A stretch of DNA of 64,000 bases from Ligustrum vulgare (lineage: Eukaryota; Streptophyta; Magnoliopsida; Lamiales; Oleaceae): contig OY743174.1 of NCBI GenBank assembly GCA_963555705.1, positions 55,140,234 to 55,204,233 on the forward strand, given 5' to 3'. Shown here one piece after another: positions 55,425 through 64,000 of the stretch (the stretch's first letter is position 1; each line of letters starts with the position of its first letter). The notes below the pieces were generated by a model. That model had not been told where the DNA came from and made no database searches. It saw only the letters and a program-made list of their open reading frames with translations. The translations under genes were made by a program, and so were the position numbers.

Positions 55425-57250
55425 GGGGTGGAGTAGTGATTCTTAATTTTCAATTCTTCACAAAATGACCTGAACTTTGCATTATCAAATTGTCTCCCAT
55501 TGTCAGTGACTATCGAATGAGGAATACCAAACCTGTAGATGATCGACTTCCATACAAAGTTCGTTGTCTTTTGTTCAGTGATCCTAGCTAAAGCCTCTAC
55601 TTCAACCCATTTTGTGAAATAGTCTACTGCCACTATTGCATATTTTGTTGATCCTCTTCCCGTCGGCAATGGTCCAATTAAATCAATGCCCCATTTTGCG
55701 AAGGGCCATGGTGCCATGACAGAAGTTAGGTCTTCAGGGGGAGATCTGATCATTGGGGCGAACCTCTGACACTTGTCACATTTCTTCACAAATTCCATGG
55801 CATCTCTTTTCATGGACGGCCAGAAGTATCCTTGTCTTAAGATCTTGAATGCTAGGGATTGTCCTCCCGTATGGTTTCCGCACACTCCTTCATGTATTTC
55901 TGTCATAGCATATAGGACTTCCTCTTCATCCAAGCATCTAAGTAGTGGGAGGGAAAAACCTCGTTTGTATAACACCCCGTCTATCAGAGTATATCTGGCG
56001 GATCTGATTTTGAGCTTACGAGCATCATCCTTGCCTGGGGGCACTACTCCCTCCTTTAAGTGATGGATGATTTCATCCATCCAGCTTTGATTTGTGTTGA
56101 TTGCCATTGTTAGCACTTCCGGTTCCGCTAGGGCTGAGTTTTGGACCCTTCCAATAGCCACACTGTCTAAAGTGTCGGCTCCTTCGCTGGTGGCCAACCT
56201 AGCGAGAGCATCTGTCTGACTGTTTTGAGTTCTTGGTATCTGTATGATATCCGCATGGGTGAACATTTCCAGTTCTTTCTTGGCCACCTTGTAGTAAGAA
56301 ACCATTTTTTCTTCTTTCGTGTTATAGATTCCTTGGATTTGGTTCACAACTAGCTGAGAATCGCTGTGTACAGTCACTTTGGCTATCCCCATACCTCTTG
56401 CCATTTTTAGACCTGCAATGAGAGCTTCATATTCCGCCTCGTTGTTGGTTGCTGGGAACTCGAAGCGGAGGGACTGGCAATATAGTAATTTATCGGGGCT
56501 GACTAGGACAACTCCAGCTCCTGCGTAGTTTTCATTCGACGACCCGTCCACATATAGGGACCAGAGTTCGTCACGGACGGGGGGGTCTATTTCCATGTGG
56601 AATTCTGCTACGAAATCTGCCAATGCTTGTCCTTTAATTGCTGCCTTCGGTTTGTATGAGATGTCAAATTGTCCCAATTCTACTGCCCACTTCATCAATC
56701 TTCCCGAGGTGTCCGGTTTCTGTAAGGTTTGTCGTAGTGGACAGTTGGTTAGCACTTCCAATGAATGCTCCAGGAAGTAAGGTCTCAATTTTCTTGAACT
56801 CATAATAAAAGTCAGTGCTAGTTTCTCCATAGGCGGATATTTCAGCTCTGCGTCTTTCAAGACCTGACTAACGTAGTATACGGGGTGTTGAACGCCATGA
56901 TCTGTCCTGATAAGAACGGAACTGACAGACCTCTCTGACACTGCTAGGTACAACTCCAACACTTCTCCTGCTATTGGCTTGGAGAGAAGAGGTGGTGAGG
57001 CCAATTGCATTTTTAGGTCTTCGAAGGCTTTCTGACATTGTTCCATCCACTGGAAGTTCTTTCCCATTTTTAGCGCTTCGAAGAAAGGTCCACACTTATC
57101 TGTTGACTTCGAGACGAATCGGTTCAAAGCTGCTATTCTTCCAGTCAAACTTTGGATTTCTCTTATGTTGGTTGGGGCTCTCATGTCAATCAGGGCTTTG
57201 ATTTTCTCAGAGTTGGCTTCGATTCCCCTTTGATGCACCATGTATCCCAA
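55364..57250 (-). pseudogene. RNase H, second RNase H and integrase core, Tat element
   Basis: 628 codons, in the same frame as the upstream gag-RT block but separated by one TAA (57284-57286). RT-linked RNase H: LELYLAVSERSVSSVLIRTD, YPPMEKLALTFIMSSRKLRP. Second (archaeal-like) RNase H: LWSLYVDGSSNENYAGAGVV, TNNEAEYEALIAGLKMARGM, VHSDSQLVVNQIQG, TDALARLA. Integrase: HEGVCGNH...CDKCQRF zinc finger, WGIDLIGPLP (D), SIVTDNGRQF (D), GNGQVEA (E). All catalytic positions are visible. It ends in a frameshift just after QVEA. Confidence 0.9.
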
Positions 57251-57283
57251 AGATTTCCCGGATCCGACTCCAAAGGAACACTT

Positions 57284-60200
57284 TTATGGATTTAGCTTCA
57301 TTTTGTATTTTCTAAGTATTGTGAACATTTCAGCCAGGTGCTGAACATGGTCTGATGATTCGATGTTCTTTACCAGCATGTCATCCACGTACACTTCCAT
57401 AGTTTTTCTGATCTGCTTTGCGAACATTCTGTTGACCAGCCTCTGGTAGGTTGCCCCTGCATTTTTGAACCCGAATGGCATCATCTTGTAACAATATAAC
57501 CCCCGGTCGGTGATGAATGATGTGTGCTCTTCGTCTGGACCATACATGGGAATCTGGTTATAGCCTGAGTAGGCATCCATGAAGCTCAGTAGCTCATGTC
57601 TTGCCGTGGCGTCTACCATTTGATCTATACGTGGAAGTGGAAAGCGATATTTTGGGCAAGCTCTGTTCAGGTCTGTGAAATCAATACAGAGCCTCCAGGA
57701 TTTATTGTTCTTTCGCACGAGAACTGAATTGGACACCCATTCTGGATACCTTGCCTCCCGTATGAACCCATTTCCCAATAACTTCAGGATCTCATTTGCG
57801 AGAGCTTCATACCTCTCCCCATTTAGTGGACAACGCTTCTGTCGCTTTGGTTTCGCTCCATGATCAATGTTGAGCTTGTGACAGGCCAGGTGTGGTGGTA
57901 TCCCTTCCATGTCAGCATGAGTCCAGGCAAAAACATCTTTGTTTTCTCCCAAAAAGTTTACAAGTTCAGACCTTACTGGCTCCTGAAGGCCTTTCCCAAT
58001 TTTTAATTGTAAATCGGGCTTGTCCGGGTCCAGAATTATCAATGTCAAGTCCTCTACTGGTCCCGTCTTGATTTCATTTTGGTCCAGGGGGGTCCAACGT
58101 TTGGATCTCTTCAACCTGGTCCTCCATCTGAACAGCCTCCACTTGCTGTGCCTGGCAGCCATCCGCTGATCTCCCTTCACTATTCCTACCCCACGGGAAG
58201 TGGGAAACTTCATCACATAGTGGTATATTGAGGTGGCTGCCTTTAGTTCATGTAGAATAGGCCTTCCCAGGATTGCATTATAGTTGGACGGTATGTTTGC
58301 TACGACAAAGTCCGCTATTACTCGCCTGGAGCATGGAGGATTCCCGAGCTCTACCATGAGTGCTATCTGTCCCAGAGGTGTGACGTAATCTCCAGTAAAA
58401 CCTTGTAATTTCGTCGTGTAAGGGCTTAGATGTCGTTCTTCCACTCCCATTTGGAGGCAGGTCTTCCAGTACAGGATGTTCACGGTGCTCCCGTTATCCA
58501 CCAAAGTACGATGGATCTTCACTCCCGACACTGGCATGGTTATGATCAAAGCATCTGCGTGTGGCTGAAGGACTCCTTCAGCATCTCCTTCATCAAAACT
58601 GAAGGATTCGTCTTCTTTGACAAGTACTGGGGCCCTCGCCGATAGAATCTGATAGCTATTCCGAGCATCCCTGATGTACTGACGCCTTTGCCTTTTGGAT
58701 CCTTCTTGGCTTTGACTGCCGCCCACTAGCATGCGGATTTCAGCTGTAGGCGTGTCCCCAATTTCCACTTGGCCTTGCTTCCCTTGATCCTTTTGAGATC
58801 TTCCCGTGTACTCTTTCAGATGACCTGCCTTAATTAATTTTTCGAGTTCTATCCTCAAGTCCTTACAGTAATCTGTGTCATGTCCCGCTGACCGGTGGTA
58901 TCTACAGTACCTAGATTGATTAAGTTCGGATGAGCTGGTCCTTAACGGCCGGGGCCGTGGTAGCAGATTCTGATCCTTAATGTTCATGAATATGGTCTCA
59001 GGTCTGGCTTTCTGGAAGTCCATTGGTGAAGAAGTTGATGAGTGGGGGCGGAAACTCCCGGGACCTCGAAAGTCCCGTTTCTTTTCCTGGCTGTACCTGT
59101 CACCCTTCTGTATTTCTTTTTCCTTTCCTTTAGATCTTTCTTGATCTTTCGGTTCTCCCTTGTCTTCCATCCTACTGGCTTTCGCCTCTTCAGCTCCAAT
59201 GGCTCTGTCTGCTCTTGTGAGAAATTCTTGAAAAGTCTTTGGCCCCTCTTCATGTACTGTCCACCAGAACCAGGATTCAGACCATAAGCCGGATGTTACT
59301 GCCATTAGGAGTGCGTCATCTGACACTTTATCCGTATCCATGATTTGCTTGTTGAACCGATCCAGATAACTCTTTAACGATTCTGTTCTTCCTTGCTTGA
59401 TGGTTACCAGTTGTTCTTTGGGGGTCGTCCTTGTTTTTGCAGCCATAAAGTTATAGAGGAACTGAGAAGACAGGTCTTTCCAATTTGATATGGAGTGATC
59501 TGGTAGAGTACGTAACCACCTCTGAGCCATGTCCCCTAGGGTGAGTGGAAATGTCCTGCACATGATGGCATCGCTCACACCTTGTAACTCCATCCAGGAA
59601 ACATATCGGTCTATATGGGCCACTGGGTCAGTCGTCCCATCGTAGCTGGGTACTTGCGAAACCTTGATCTTGCTTGGTAACGTCTCTTTCAGGATCTCTT
59701 TTGAATACGGGGTAGTCCTGGAGGTAGTATACTTGTCATCCTTTCTCTGCTGACCCTCCAGATGACTAAGTTGTTTCCTCAACGCGTTGAGTTCTTCCCT
59801 GTTTCCTCTTTCGTCATAGGACGGATCACCGAGATTCAAAGTGGGTGCGTCTTTGTTAGGAGCTTTGAAGTTCCTACCCCGAGTCCGTGCGGGCTCATTA
59901 TATGGACTTCGTGCGGATCTTTCCGAGTAGTTCGAAGTTGCAAGCTTTCTGTTTATCCCTAGTGTCTGGTCCTCCCTTGCGGGAGCTGTACGATCCGGGC
60001 CTAATCTGCTGAACACGCTGTTTGTCCTTTTCGGTGATCCCCTACGTGGAGAGCGGGAATGGCTCTCTCCAGTAGAACTTTCAGACATGTCGGGCACATA
60101 GTTGAGTTTTCGTCGGACTCGTTGGTTACCGGGGGGGCGGTGTGGTGGCACCGGAATTGCATAAGGGGCCTGAGTGTTTCCCGGTAATGGTTGTTGCATC

Positions 60201-60379
60201 TTTTCTACAGCTTGTGTCAAATTCCGCAATTGACGCATTACCTCAACCATCTGGGAATCTTGGTGAGGCCTGACTTCCGAGTCGACCTCCATCCTTGTAT
60301 CACCCTGTGCCTCCGGTTTCTTTTCATGGTTGTTTCCTGAACCTAGTTCATCCATGTTATCTAAAGAGAGAGGTTGCAC
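57284..60379 (-). pseudogene. gag, protease and RT, Tat element
   Basis: 1031 codons from ATG. The Pro/Arg-rich N-terminus is followed by the gag core at about residues 235-390 (VPSYDGTTDPVAHIDRYVSW, FPLTLGDMAQRWLRTLPD). A Zn-binding-like CRYHRSAGHDTDYC motif lies near residue 500. The protease active site is LVDNGSTVNILY (about residue 630). RT runs from about 850 (NGFIREARYPEWVSNSVLVR, DLNRACPKYRFPLPRIDQMV, MEVYVDDMLVK). A TAA ends it at 57284-57286, where a Glu-like codon (KLNPxKCSFGV) is expected. Apart from this stop it is intact, so the element died recently. Confidence 0.92.
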
Positions 60380-60430
60380 AGTATTTGAATGAGCTGGTGT
60401 AGTGGACTGCTATTCTATCACAAAGGGGGG

Positions 60431-60447
60431 CCCTCTTTCTAGCGCCA
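60431..60447 (-). other. primer-binding site of the Tat element
   Basis: On the minus strand TGGCGCTAGAAAGAGGG lies two bases (AT) after the 5' LTR end. It starts with TGG, complementary to a tRNA CCA end. The tRNA was not identified. Confidence 0.7.
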
Positions 60448-60449
60448 AT

Positions 60450-61397
60450 TGTTGACGGTTGAAATATGAAATATTCCAAGTCAGCAAGAATTTAGTGGAT
60501 GTCAGTTACGTAATCGAAAACTATATGGGAAAGAGGTGGACCTCAGGTCTTAATGGATGACCTAGACTCCACTTAGGTAATAAAGCTGGTTTGTAAGAGG
60601 TGGATCCTAGATCGTGTGAATGACCTGGACTCCACGTATGATTTCTTGTATAAATATAGTATTGGCTTTGAATAGCCAAAAGTTCTCCTCCCTTGTGAGC
60701 TACCCTCTCCTATATTTATAGGGAGAATGAGGTGAGCTGGCTTATTACAATATCTGACTATCTGACATAAGTACATAACTGAACTATTTGAGTTCTTATA
60801 TAGTACAAAGCAGTTGACTTTTACTTAACCTAACTACCTTTATGTCTCAATAACTGTCTTAACTAGCGTGTAAGAAGGTAGTTGGTCTTGTTCTGACTGA
60901 GCAGTAACCGACCTCACTGGGCCACATCGGAATCTTCATAAGTAACCGACCTAACTGGACCACATCGGAATCATTGTAAGTAACCGACCTAACTGGCCAC
61001 ATCGGAATCATCGTAAGTAACTGACCTCACTGGGCCACATCGGAATCTTCGTAAGTAACCGACCTAACTGGACCACATCGGAATCATCGTAAGTAACCGA
61101 CCTAACTGGGCCACATCGGAATCATCGTAAGTAACCGACCTCACTGGGCCACATCGGAATCATCGTAAGTAACCGACCTAACTGGACCACATCGGAATCA
61201 TCGTAAGTAACCGACCTCACTGGACCACATCGGAATTAGGTTGGGTAATTCGCCTGTAATCTCCATAGTTCGTTGTAATAGTATCCGACCAGATGATGTC
61301 AGGTCGGACATCGGGTCGGGTCATCATAACCAGTCTGGATAGAAGTTTTCGGCTGACGTCGTCACATTGTCACTAAAATTGTGGACACCTATCAACA
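60450..61397 (-). repeat. right LTR (5' LTR) of the Tat element
   Basis: 948 bp with nine 38-bp repeats (60904-61237), one more than the partner LTR, which explains the 37-bp length difference. Confidence 0.95.
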
Positions 61398-61402
61398 CAG
61401 TA

Positions 61403-63449
61403 CACCTTTCCGACCCAGTGGATGTAACACGTGTCTCCACAAAAGAAATTACGGCCACCAACAATTAAAGCAACCTAAAAATTGAAGAATCTACAGTTGA
61501 TAAAATTCAAAGACACAAAGACCCTTCTTACAAATGAGAAGAGAAATAACTAATACCTCAATTTCAATAGCGACAAGATATTGAGATTTCCAGTGCAACT
61601 AGCATGGCTACCTATGATTACAATAATAAAAAAAAATTAATCAGACTTGAGGAATTACCATTCACGAGAAAAATTACTCATTTCTAATTAAAATGTTGGA
61701 AAGCGGAGTTTACAATGCGATGTGGAAGTACGTATGTAATGTCTCTGATTAGAGGAAAACTACTGTGGATTAGAGAAGGGAAATGAACACTGCTCATTTC
61801 ACAACATACTTATGAATGTAGATATTTTGAGATTGCTCAAATAACAATCCATTTTTGAGCTTACATGAGTTTCTTTGTATCATTGTTTTCTCTTCAAATA
61901 TTTACAATTTTTTAATGTTGTTGAGATAAATCAAAAAGATTCATTGCAAATAATTTTAAGTGAAAAAAGGACGATGACAGAAATCAGTTGTTATAACTTG
62001 AGCTAATAGAGATGCATTGGAATAATTTGACCAAAGCTCAAAATATCTCTTTATTATGTTGTAGTATTCAAAAATATAAAACATGTGAATTCCTATAAAG
62101 AACTGTTTATTGTGAAAGAAAAAGAAACAAAGTCAAGATTCTTATTCTTACCCAATTGCACCACCCTCATAGAAACACCCACCCATTTCCCATTTCCCTA
62201 CAATAATAAACATAAGAAGAAACATTGTACACATTCGATGATGTATTCCACTAATATTCGACATAATGAACGAATCACAGTTGAAAAATATAAATAATTT
62301 ACCACAAACTATATGTAGAACTCTAGAGGAATTTCTAGAATATGCATGAAATGTTAAACTTGCAAGTTTGGAGGAGTTTCTCAATTCTTCTAAGGAAACT
62401 AAAACCTTGCAAAAAGGAAAATTGGAAAATAATTCAACTACAAAACACTAAATCAATGTCCTGAATATATGAAGAAATCTTGAATCAAAAAATAAATCTA
62501 CAAGGTGATTGTTAGTAAAAAAACATTCATTACAAAAACTAAACACAGAAAACGAAATTTATGGGGAAAACGAACCTAGCCCGGAGCAGATACTGAATCA
62601 ACTCTCCAAGGCACCACTTTTCAATTCCTGGAATAAAAAAGGTTTAAAATAAGGCTCGAAAATTAAATTACTACAAATGAATCAACAGACCGGACGACAT
62701 TTCTGGGAAAAGACTACCCTACTCCGGATCAGATACCAAATCAACTCATGAAGGCGCTGCTTTTCAATTTCTGTAGGACAAAAAAAAAAACAAAATAACA
62801 AAATAAAATCAAAATAAAAAGGAATGTGATTTTTAAATACTCAACAACATTGCCTCACAACAAAGACAAAAAAAGAAATAAAATATATTCACATGGAAGA
62901 TCTCAAGGAAACGCGAAGTCGATCCAGTAGGTGGATGTTAGGCTAGAAAAATGTCGATGAAATCGGCGGAAAGGAGAAGAGATACTTGAAGCGTCACACA
63001 ATAGGCTTGGAGAGAAACGACATTGCATGTTCGTAGGCTCGACACGAGACAATGGAGTTGACGATAATGAGGAGAGAACACAAAAGTGGTGCTAGGGCTG
63101 GGTTTCGAGATAGACAAAGGGATGGAGGCGCTTAGTTGGTGTGTTTAGCCGTGTCTATCTGCTGTGTATATTGTATAAAATCGGTGTTGTGTATATTTTG
63201 TTGTGTCTGACTTTCAATTTCAAAAAGCAGGTTGGAACTTTATGACTTTTGGGGGAAGGGGGGGGGGGGGGGAATCATTCTCAAAATCTCTTGATCGGAC
63301 TTTCAATTAAAGCAGTTGCTGTGGGTCATCTGTAATTGAAATTAAAATAGTCCAAAAACAAATTGCAAAATGAATAAACAGTAGGTTCGGGCGGGAGATT
63401 GTGAGCGGGAAAAGAAGCCAGAAACTCCTCCTATTATATATTAAATAGA
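61403..63449. other. 5' part of the Helitron (minus), no sure gene
   Basis: AT-rich with several GC-richer patches (62880-63130) that might be an untranslated leader or first exon. A G-run of 13 lies at 63261-63273. The ORFs at 62085-62384 have no recognisable motif. Confidence 0.5.
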
Positions 63450-63450
63450 T

Positions 63451-63482
63451 TGGTGTTACATCCATGCGATACACGATCATTT
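63451..63482 (-). other. old Helitron 3' end next to the junction
   Basis: On the minus strand a hairpin-like CGTGTATCGCATGG is followed by ATGTAACACCAA, which resembles Helitron 3' ends with CTAA decayed to CCAA. The younger Helitron (49487-63449) seems to have inserted right at it. Confidence 0.35.
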
Positions 63483-64000
63483 GTTACTCACATATATAAA
63501 ATTTATATGTTAACATATGAAATGAATGTTTAATTAAGAATAAGAAATGAATGAATGAAATTAATCACAAAAAAGAAACAATTACACATACCATAATTTT
63601 TATTTTTTTTATAGTCAGTATGTTTATCATTACATGAAATTTCTTTAAATATTGTAGTTTAAATTGATTTAAAGCTTAAAATAGAAAAACAAAATTTATT
63701 AAAATGAAAAGTAGATCGATGAACGCTTATATTTCATCTTCTTTCATTTTCTATTTTTAAAATAGTGATTTTTGGGAGAATGTGTACTGAAGCCCCTGTT
63801 TGATACTTATTATTTCGAATAATGTAGTTTGTAACGGTAAATTTTTGGATAATGACTTGTTAAAAAGTGGGAATTTTTTTGAATTTATATGTACATTATT
63901 TTATTAATAAAATGTTGGTCGAAAATAAAATTTTTAAAAAATGAGGTGTTGAATAAAAGGTGCTTAATAAGGGCCAATTTTTTTATAATGGTCACAATTG
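63483..64000. other. AT-rich right flank
   Basis: No gene. The phrase CCTGTTTGATACTTATTATTTCGAATAATGTAG (63796 onwards) is similar to the foldback element around 40350 (TGTTTGAGACCCATTATTTC), so a related repeat may begin here. Confidence 0.45.

Larger units (their letters stand above)
50567..61397 (-). mobile_element. Tat-lineage gypsy element, full length, 10.8 kb
   Basis: LTRs 50567-51477 (911 bp) and 60450-61397 (948 bp), TGTTGACGG to TATCAACA, flanked by CAGTA (50562-50566 and 61398-61402). The minus-strand primer-binding site TGGCGCTAGAAAGAGGG lies at 60431-60447. Gag-pol lies at 60379-54850 (minus) with a second RNase H between RT-RNase H and integrase, the mark of the Tat lineage. 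A spliced plus-strand (antisense) gene lies at 51856-54089 between pol and the 3' LTR, as known for some Tat families. Damage is limited: one nonsense codon and two frameshifts in pol, one frameshift in the antisense gene. Confidence 0.95.
49487..63449 (-). mobile_element. Helitron (minus strand) split by a Tat gypsy element
   Basis: Read on the minus strand, it starts TCTATTTAATATATAATAGGAGG (at 63449 downwards) and ends CTAG at 49490-49487, preceded by the hairpin CCGTGC-ATC-GCATGG (49497-49512). The host bases are A (49486) and T (63450), the A^T rule. Taking out the 10.8-kb Tat insertion and its duplication leaves about 3.1 kb. It holds an exon resembling the OB fold of RPA70 (49794-49968). 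No helicase seen, so it is non-autonomous. Confidence 0.75.

Noticed and set aside
63253..63273. G-run as a functional signal
   Set aside because: A 13-G homopolymer next to GGGGGAAG is more likely slippage or an assembly artefact.
1..64000. tRNA, rRNA or snRNA genes
   Set aside because: TGGTATCAGAGC matches are retrotransposon primer-binding sites beside LTRs; no cloverleaf-forming gene or rRNA segment was seen by eye.

Overview
This is a window of flowering-plant nuclear DNA, probably a eudicot. It is AT-rich and gene-poor, with split genes using GT-AG introns, a plant-only mini zinc finger (ZF-HD) gene, and transposon types typical of plants: Tat gypsy elements with two RNase H domains, chromovirus-like gypsy elements, copia, CACTA, hAT and Tourist MITEs, and Helitrons. 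I cannot name the species. Only two host genes look intact. One is a five-exon RNF170-like membrane RING E3 ubiquitin ligase gene (5481-8769, minus; 265 codons rebuilt from five spliced exons). The other is an intronless mini zinc finger gene (15163-15489, minus).

Layout. 1-2880: the 5' part (minus) of a decayed copia-like element that runs off the left edge; its leader/gag region holds about 25 short perfect or near-perfect hairpins. 2984-4271: two adjacent Tourist-like MITEs. 5481-8769: RNF170-like gene, with a MITE in intron 4. 8770-13570: AT-rich intergenic DNA with a G-run cluster, a 70-bp tandem repeat and a hairpin element. 13574-14579: 3' end of a dead LINE. 15163-15489: mini zinc finger gene. 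16225-21544: Helitron (minus) carrying a 3.1-kb CACTA element (16369-19470) that holds what look like host-gene fragments. 21718-22955: hAT element with a perfect 8-bp duplication. 24411-36926: gypsy element A (plus, TSD CGTGA), split by gypsy element B (28240-33851, minus, TSD AGATG). 37170-38520: old copia fragment cut by a hAT MITE. About 39362-48759: Helitron (plus) containing a long inverted-repeat element (39983-47754), itself split by a copia element (41446-47564, TSD AAATG). 49487-63449: Helitron (minus) split by a full-length Tat gypsy element (50567-61397, TSD CAGTA).

The window is therefore a stack of nested insertions. Most boundaries can be fixed to the base from target-site duplications or, for Helitrons, the A/T host junction. 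By eye, LTR pairs differ at about 3 of 806 sites in element B (youngest), about 2-3 percent in the Tat element and about 3 percent in element A.

Most unusual observations: (1) the hairpin array at 465-2408, with a near-constant 5-base loop and variable, sometimes compensated stems; (2) element B, very recent, with 346- and 782-codon open frames although RT is deleted and the integrase and RNase H are wrecked, plus a new Cys-rich insert; (3) arrays of unrelated short CpG palindromes in the LTRs of elements A and B; (4) a spliced antisense gene inside the Tat element.
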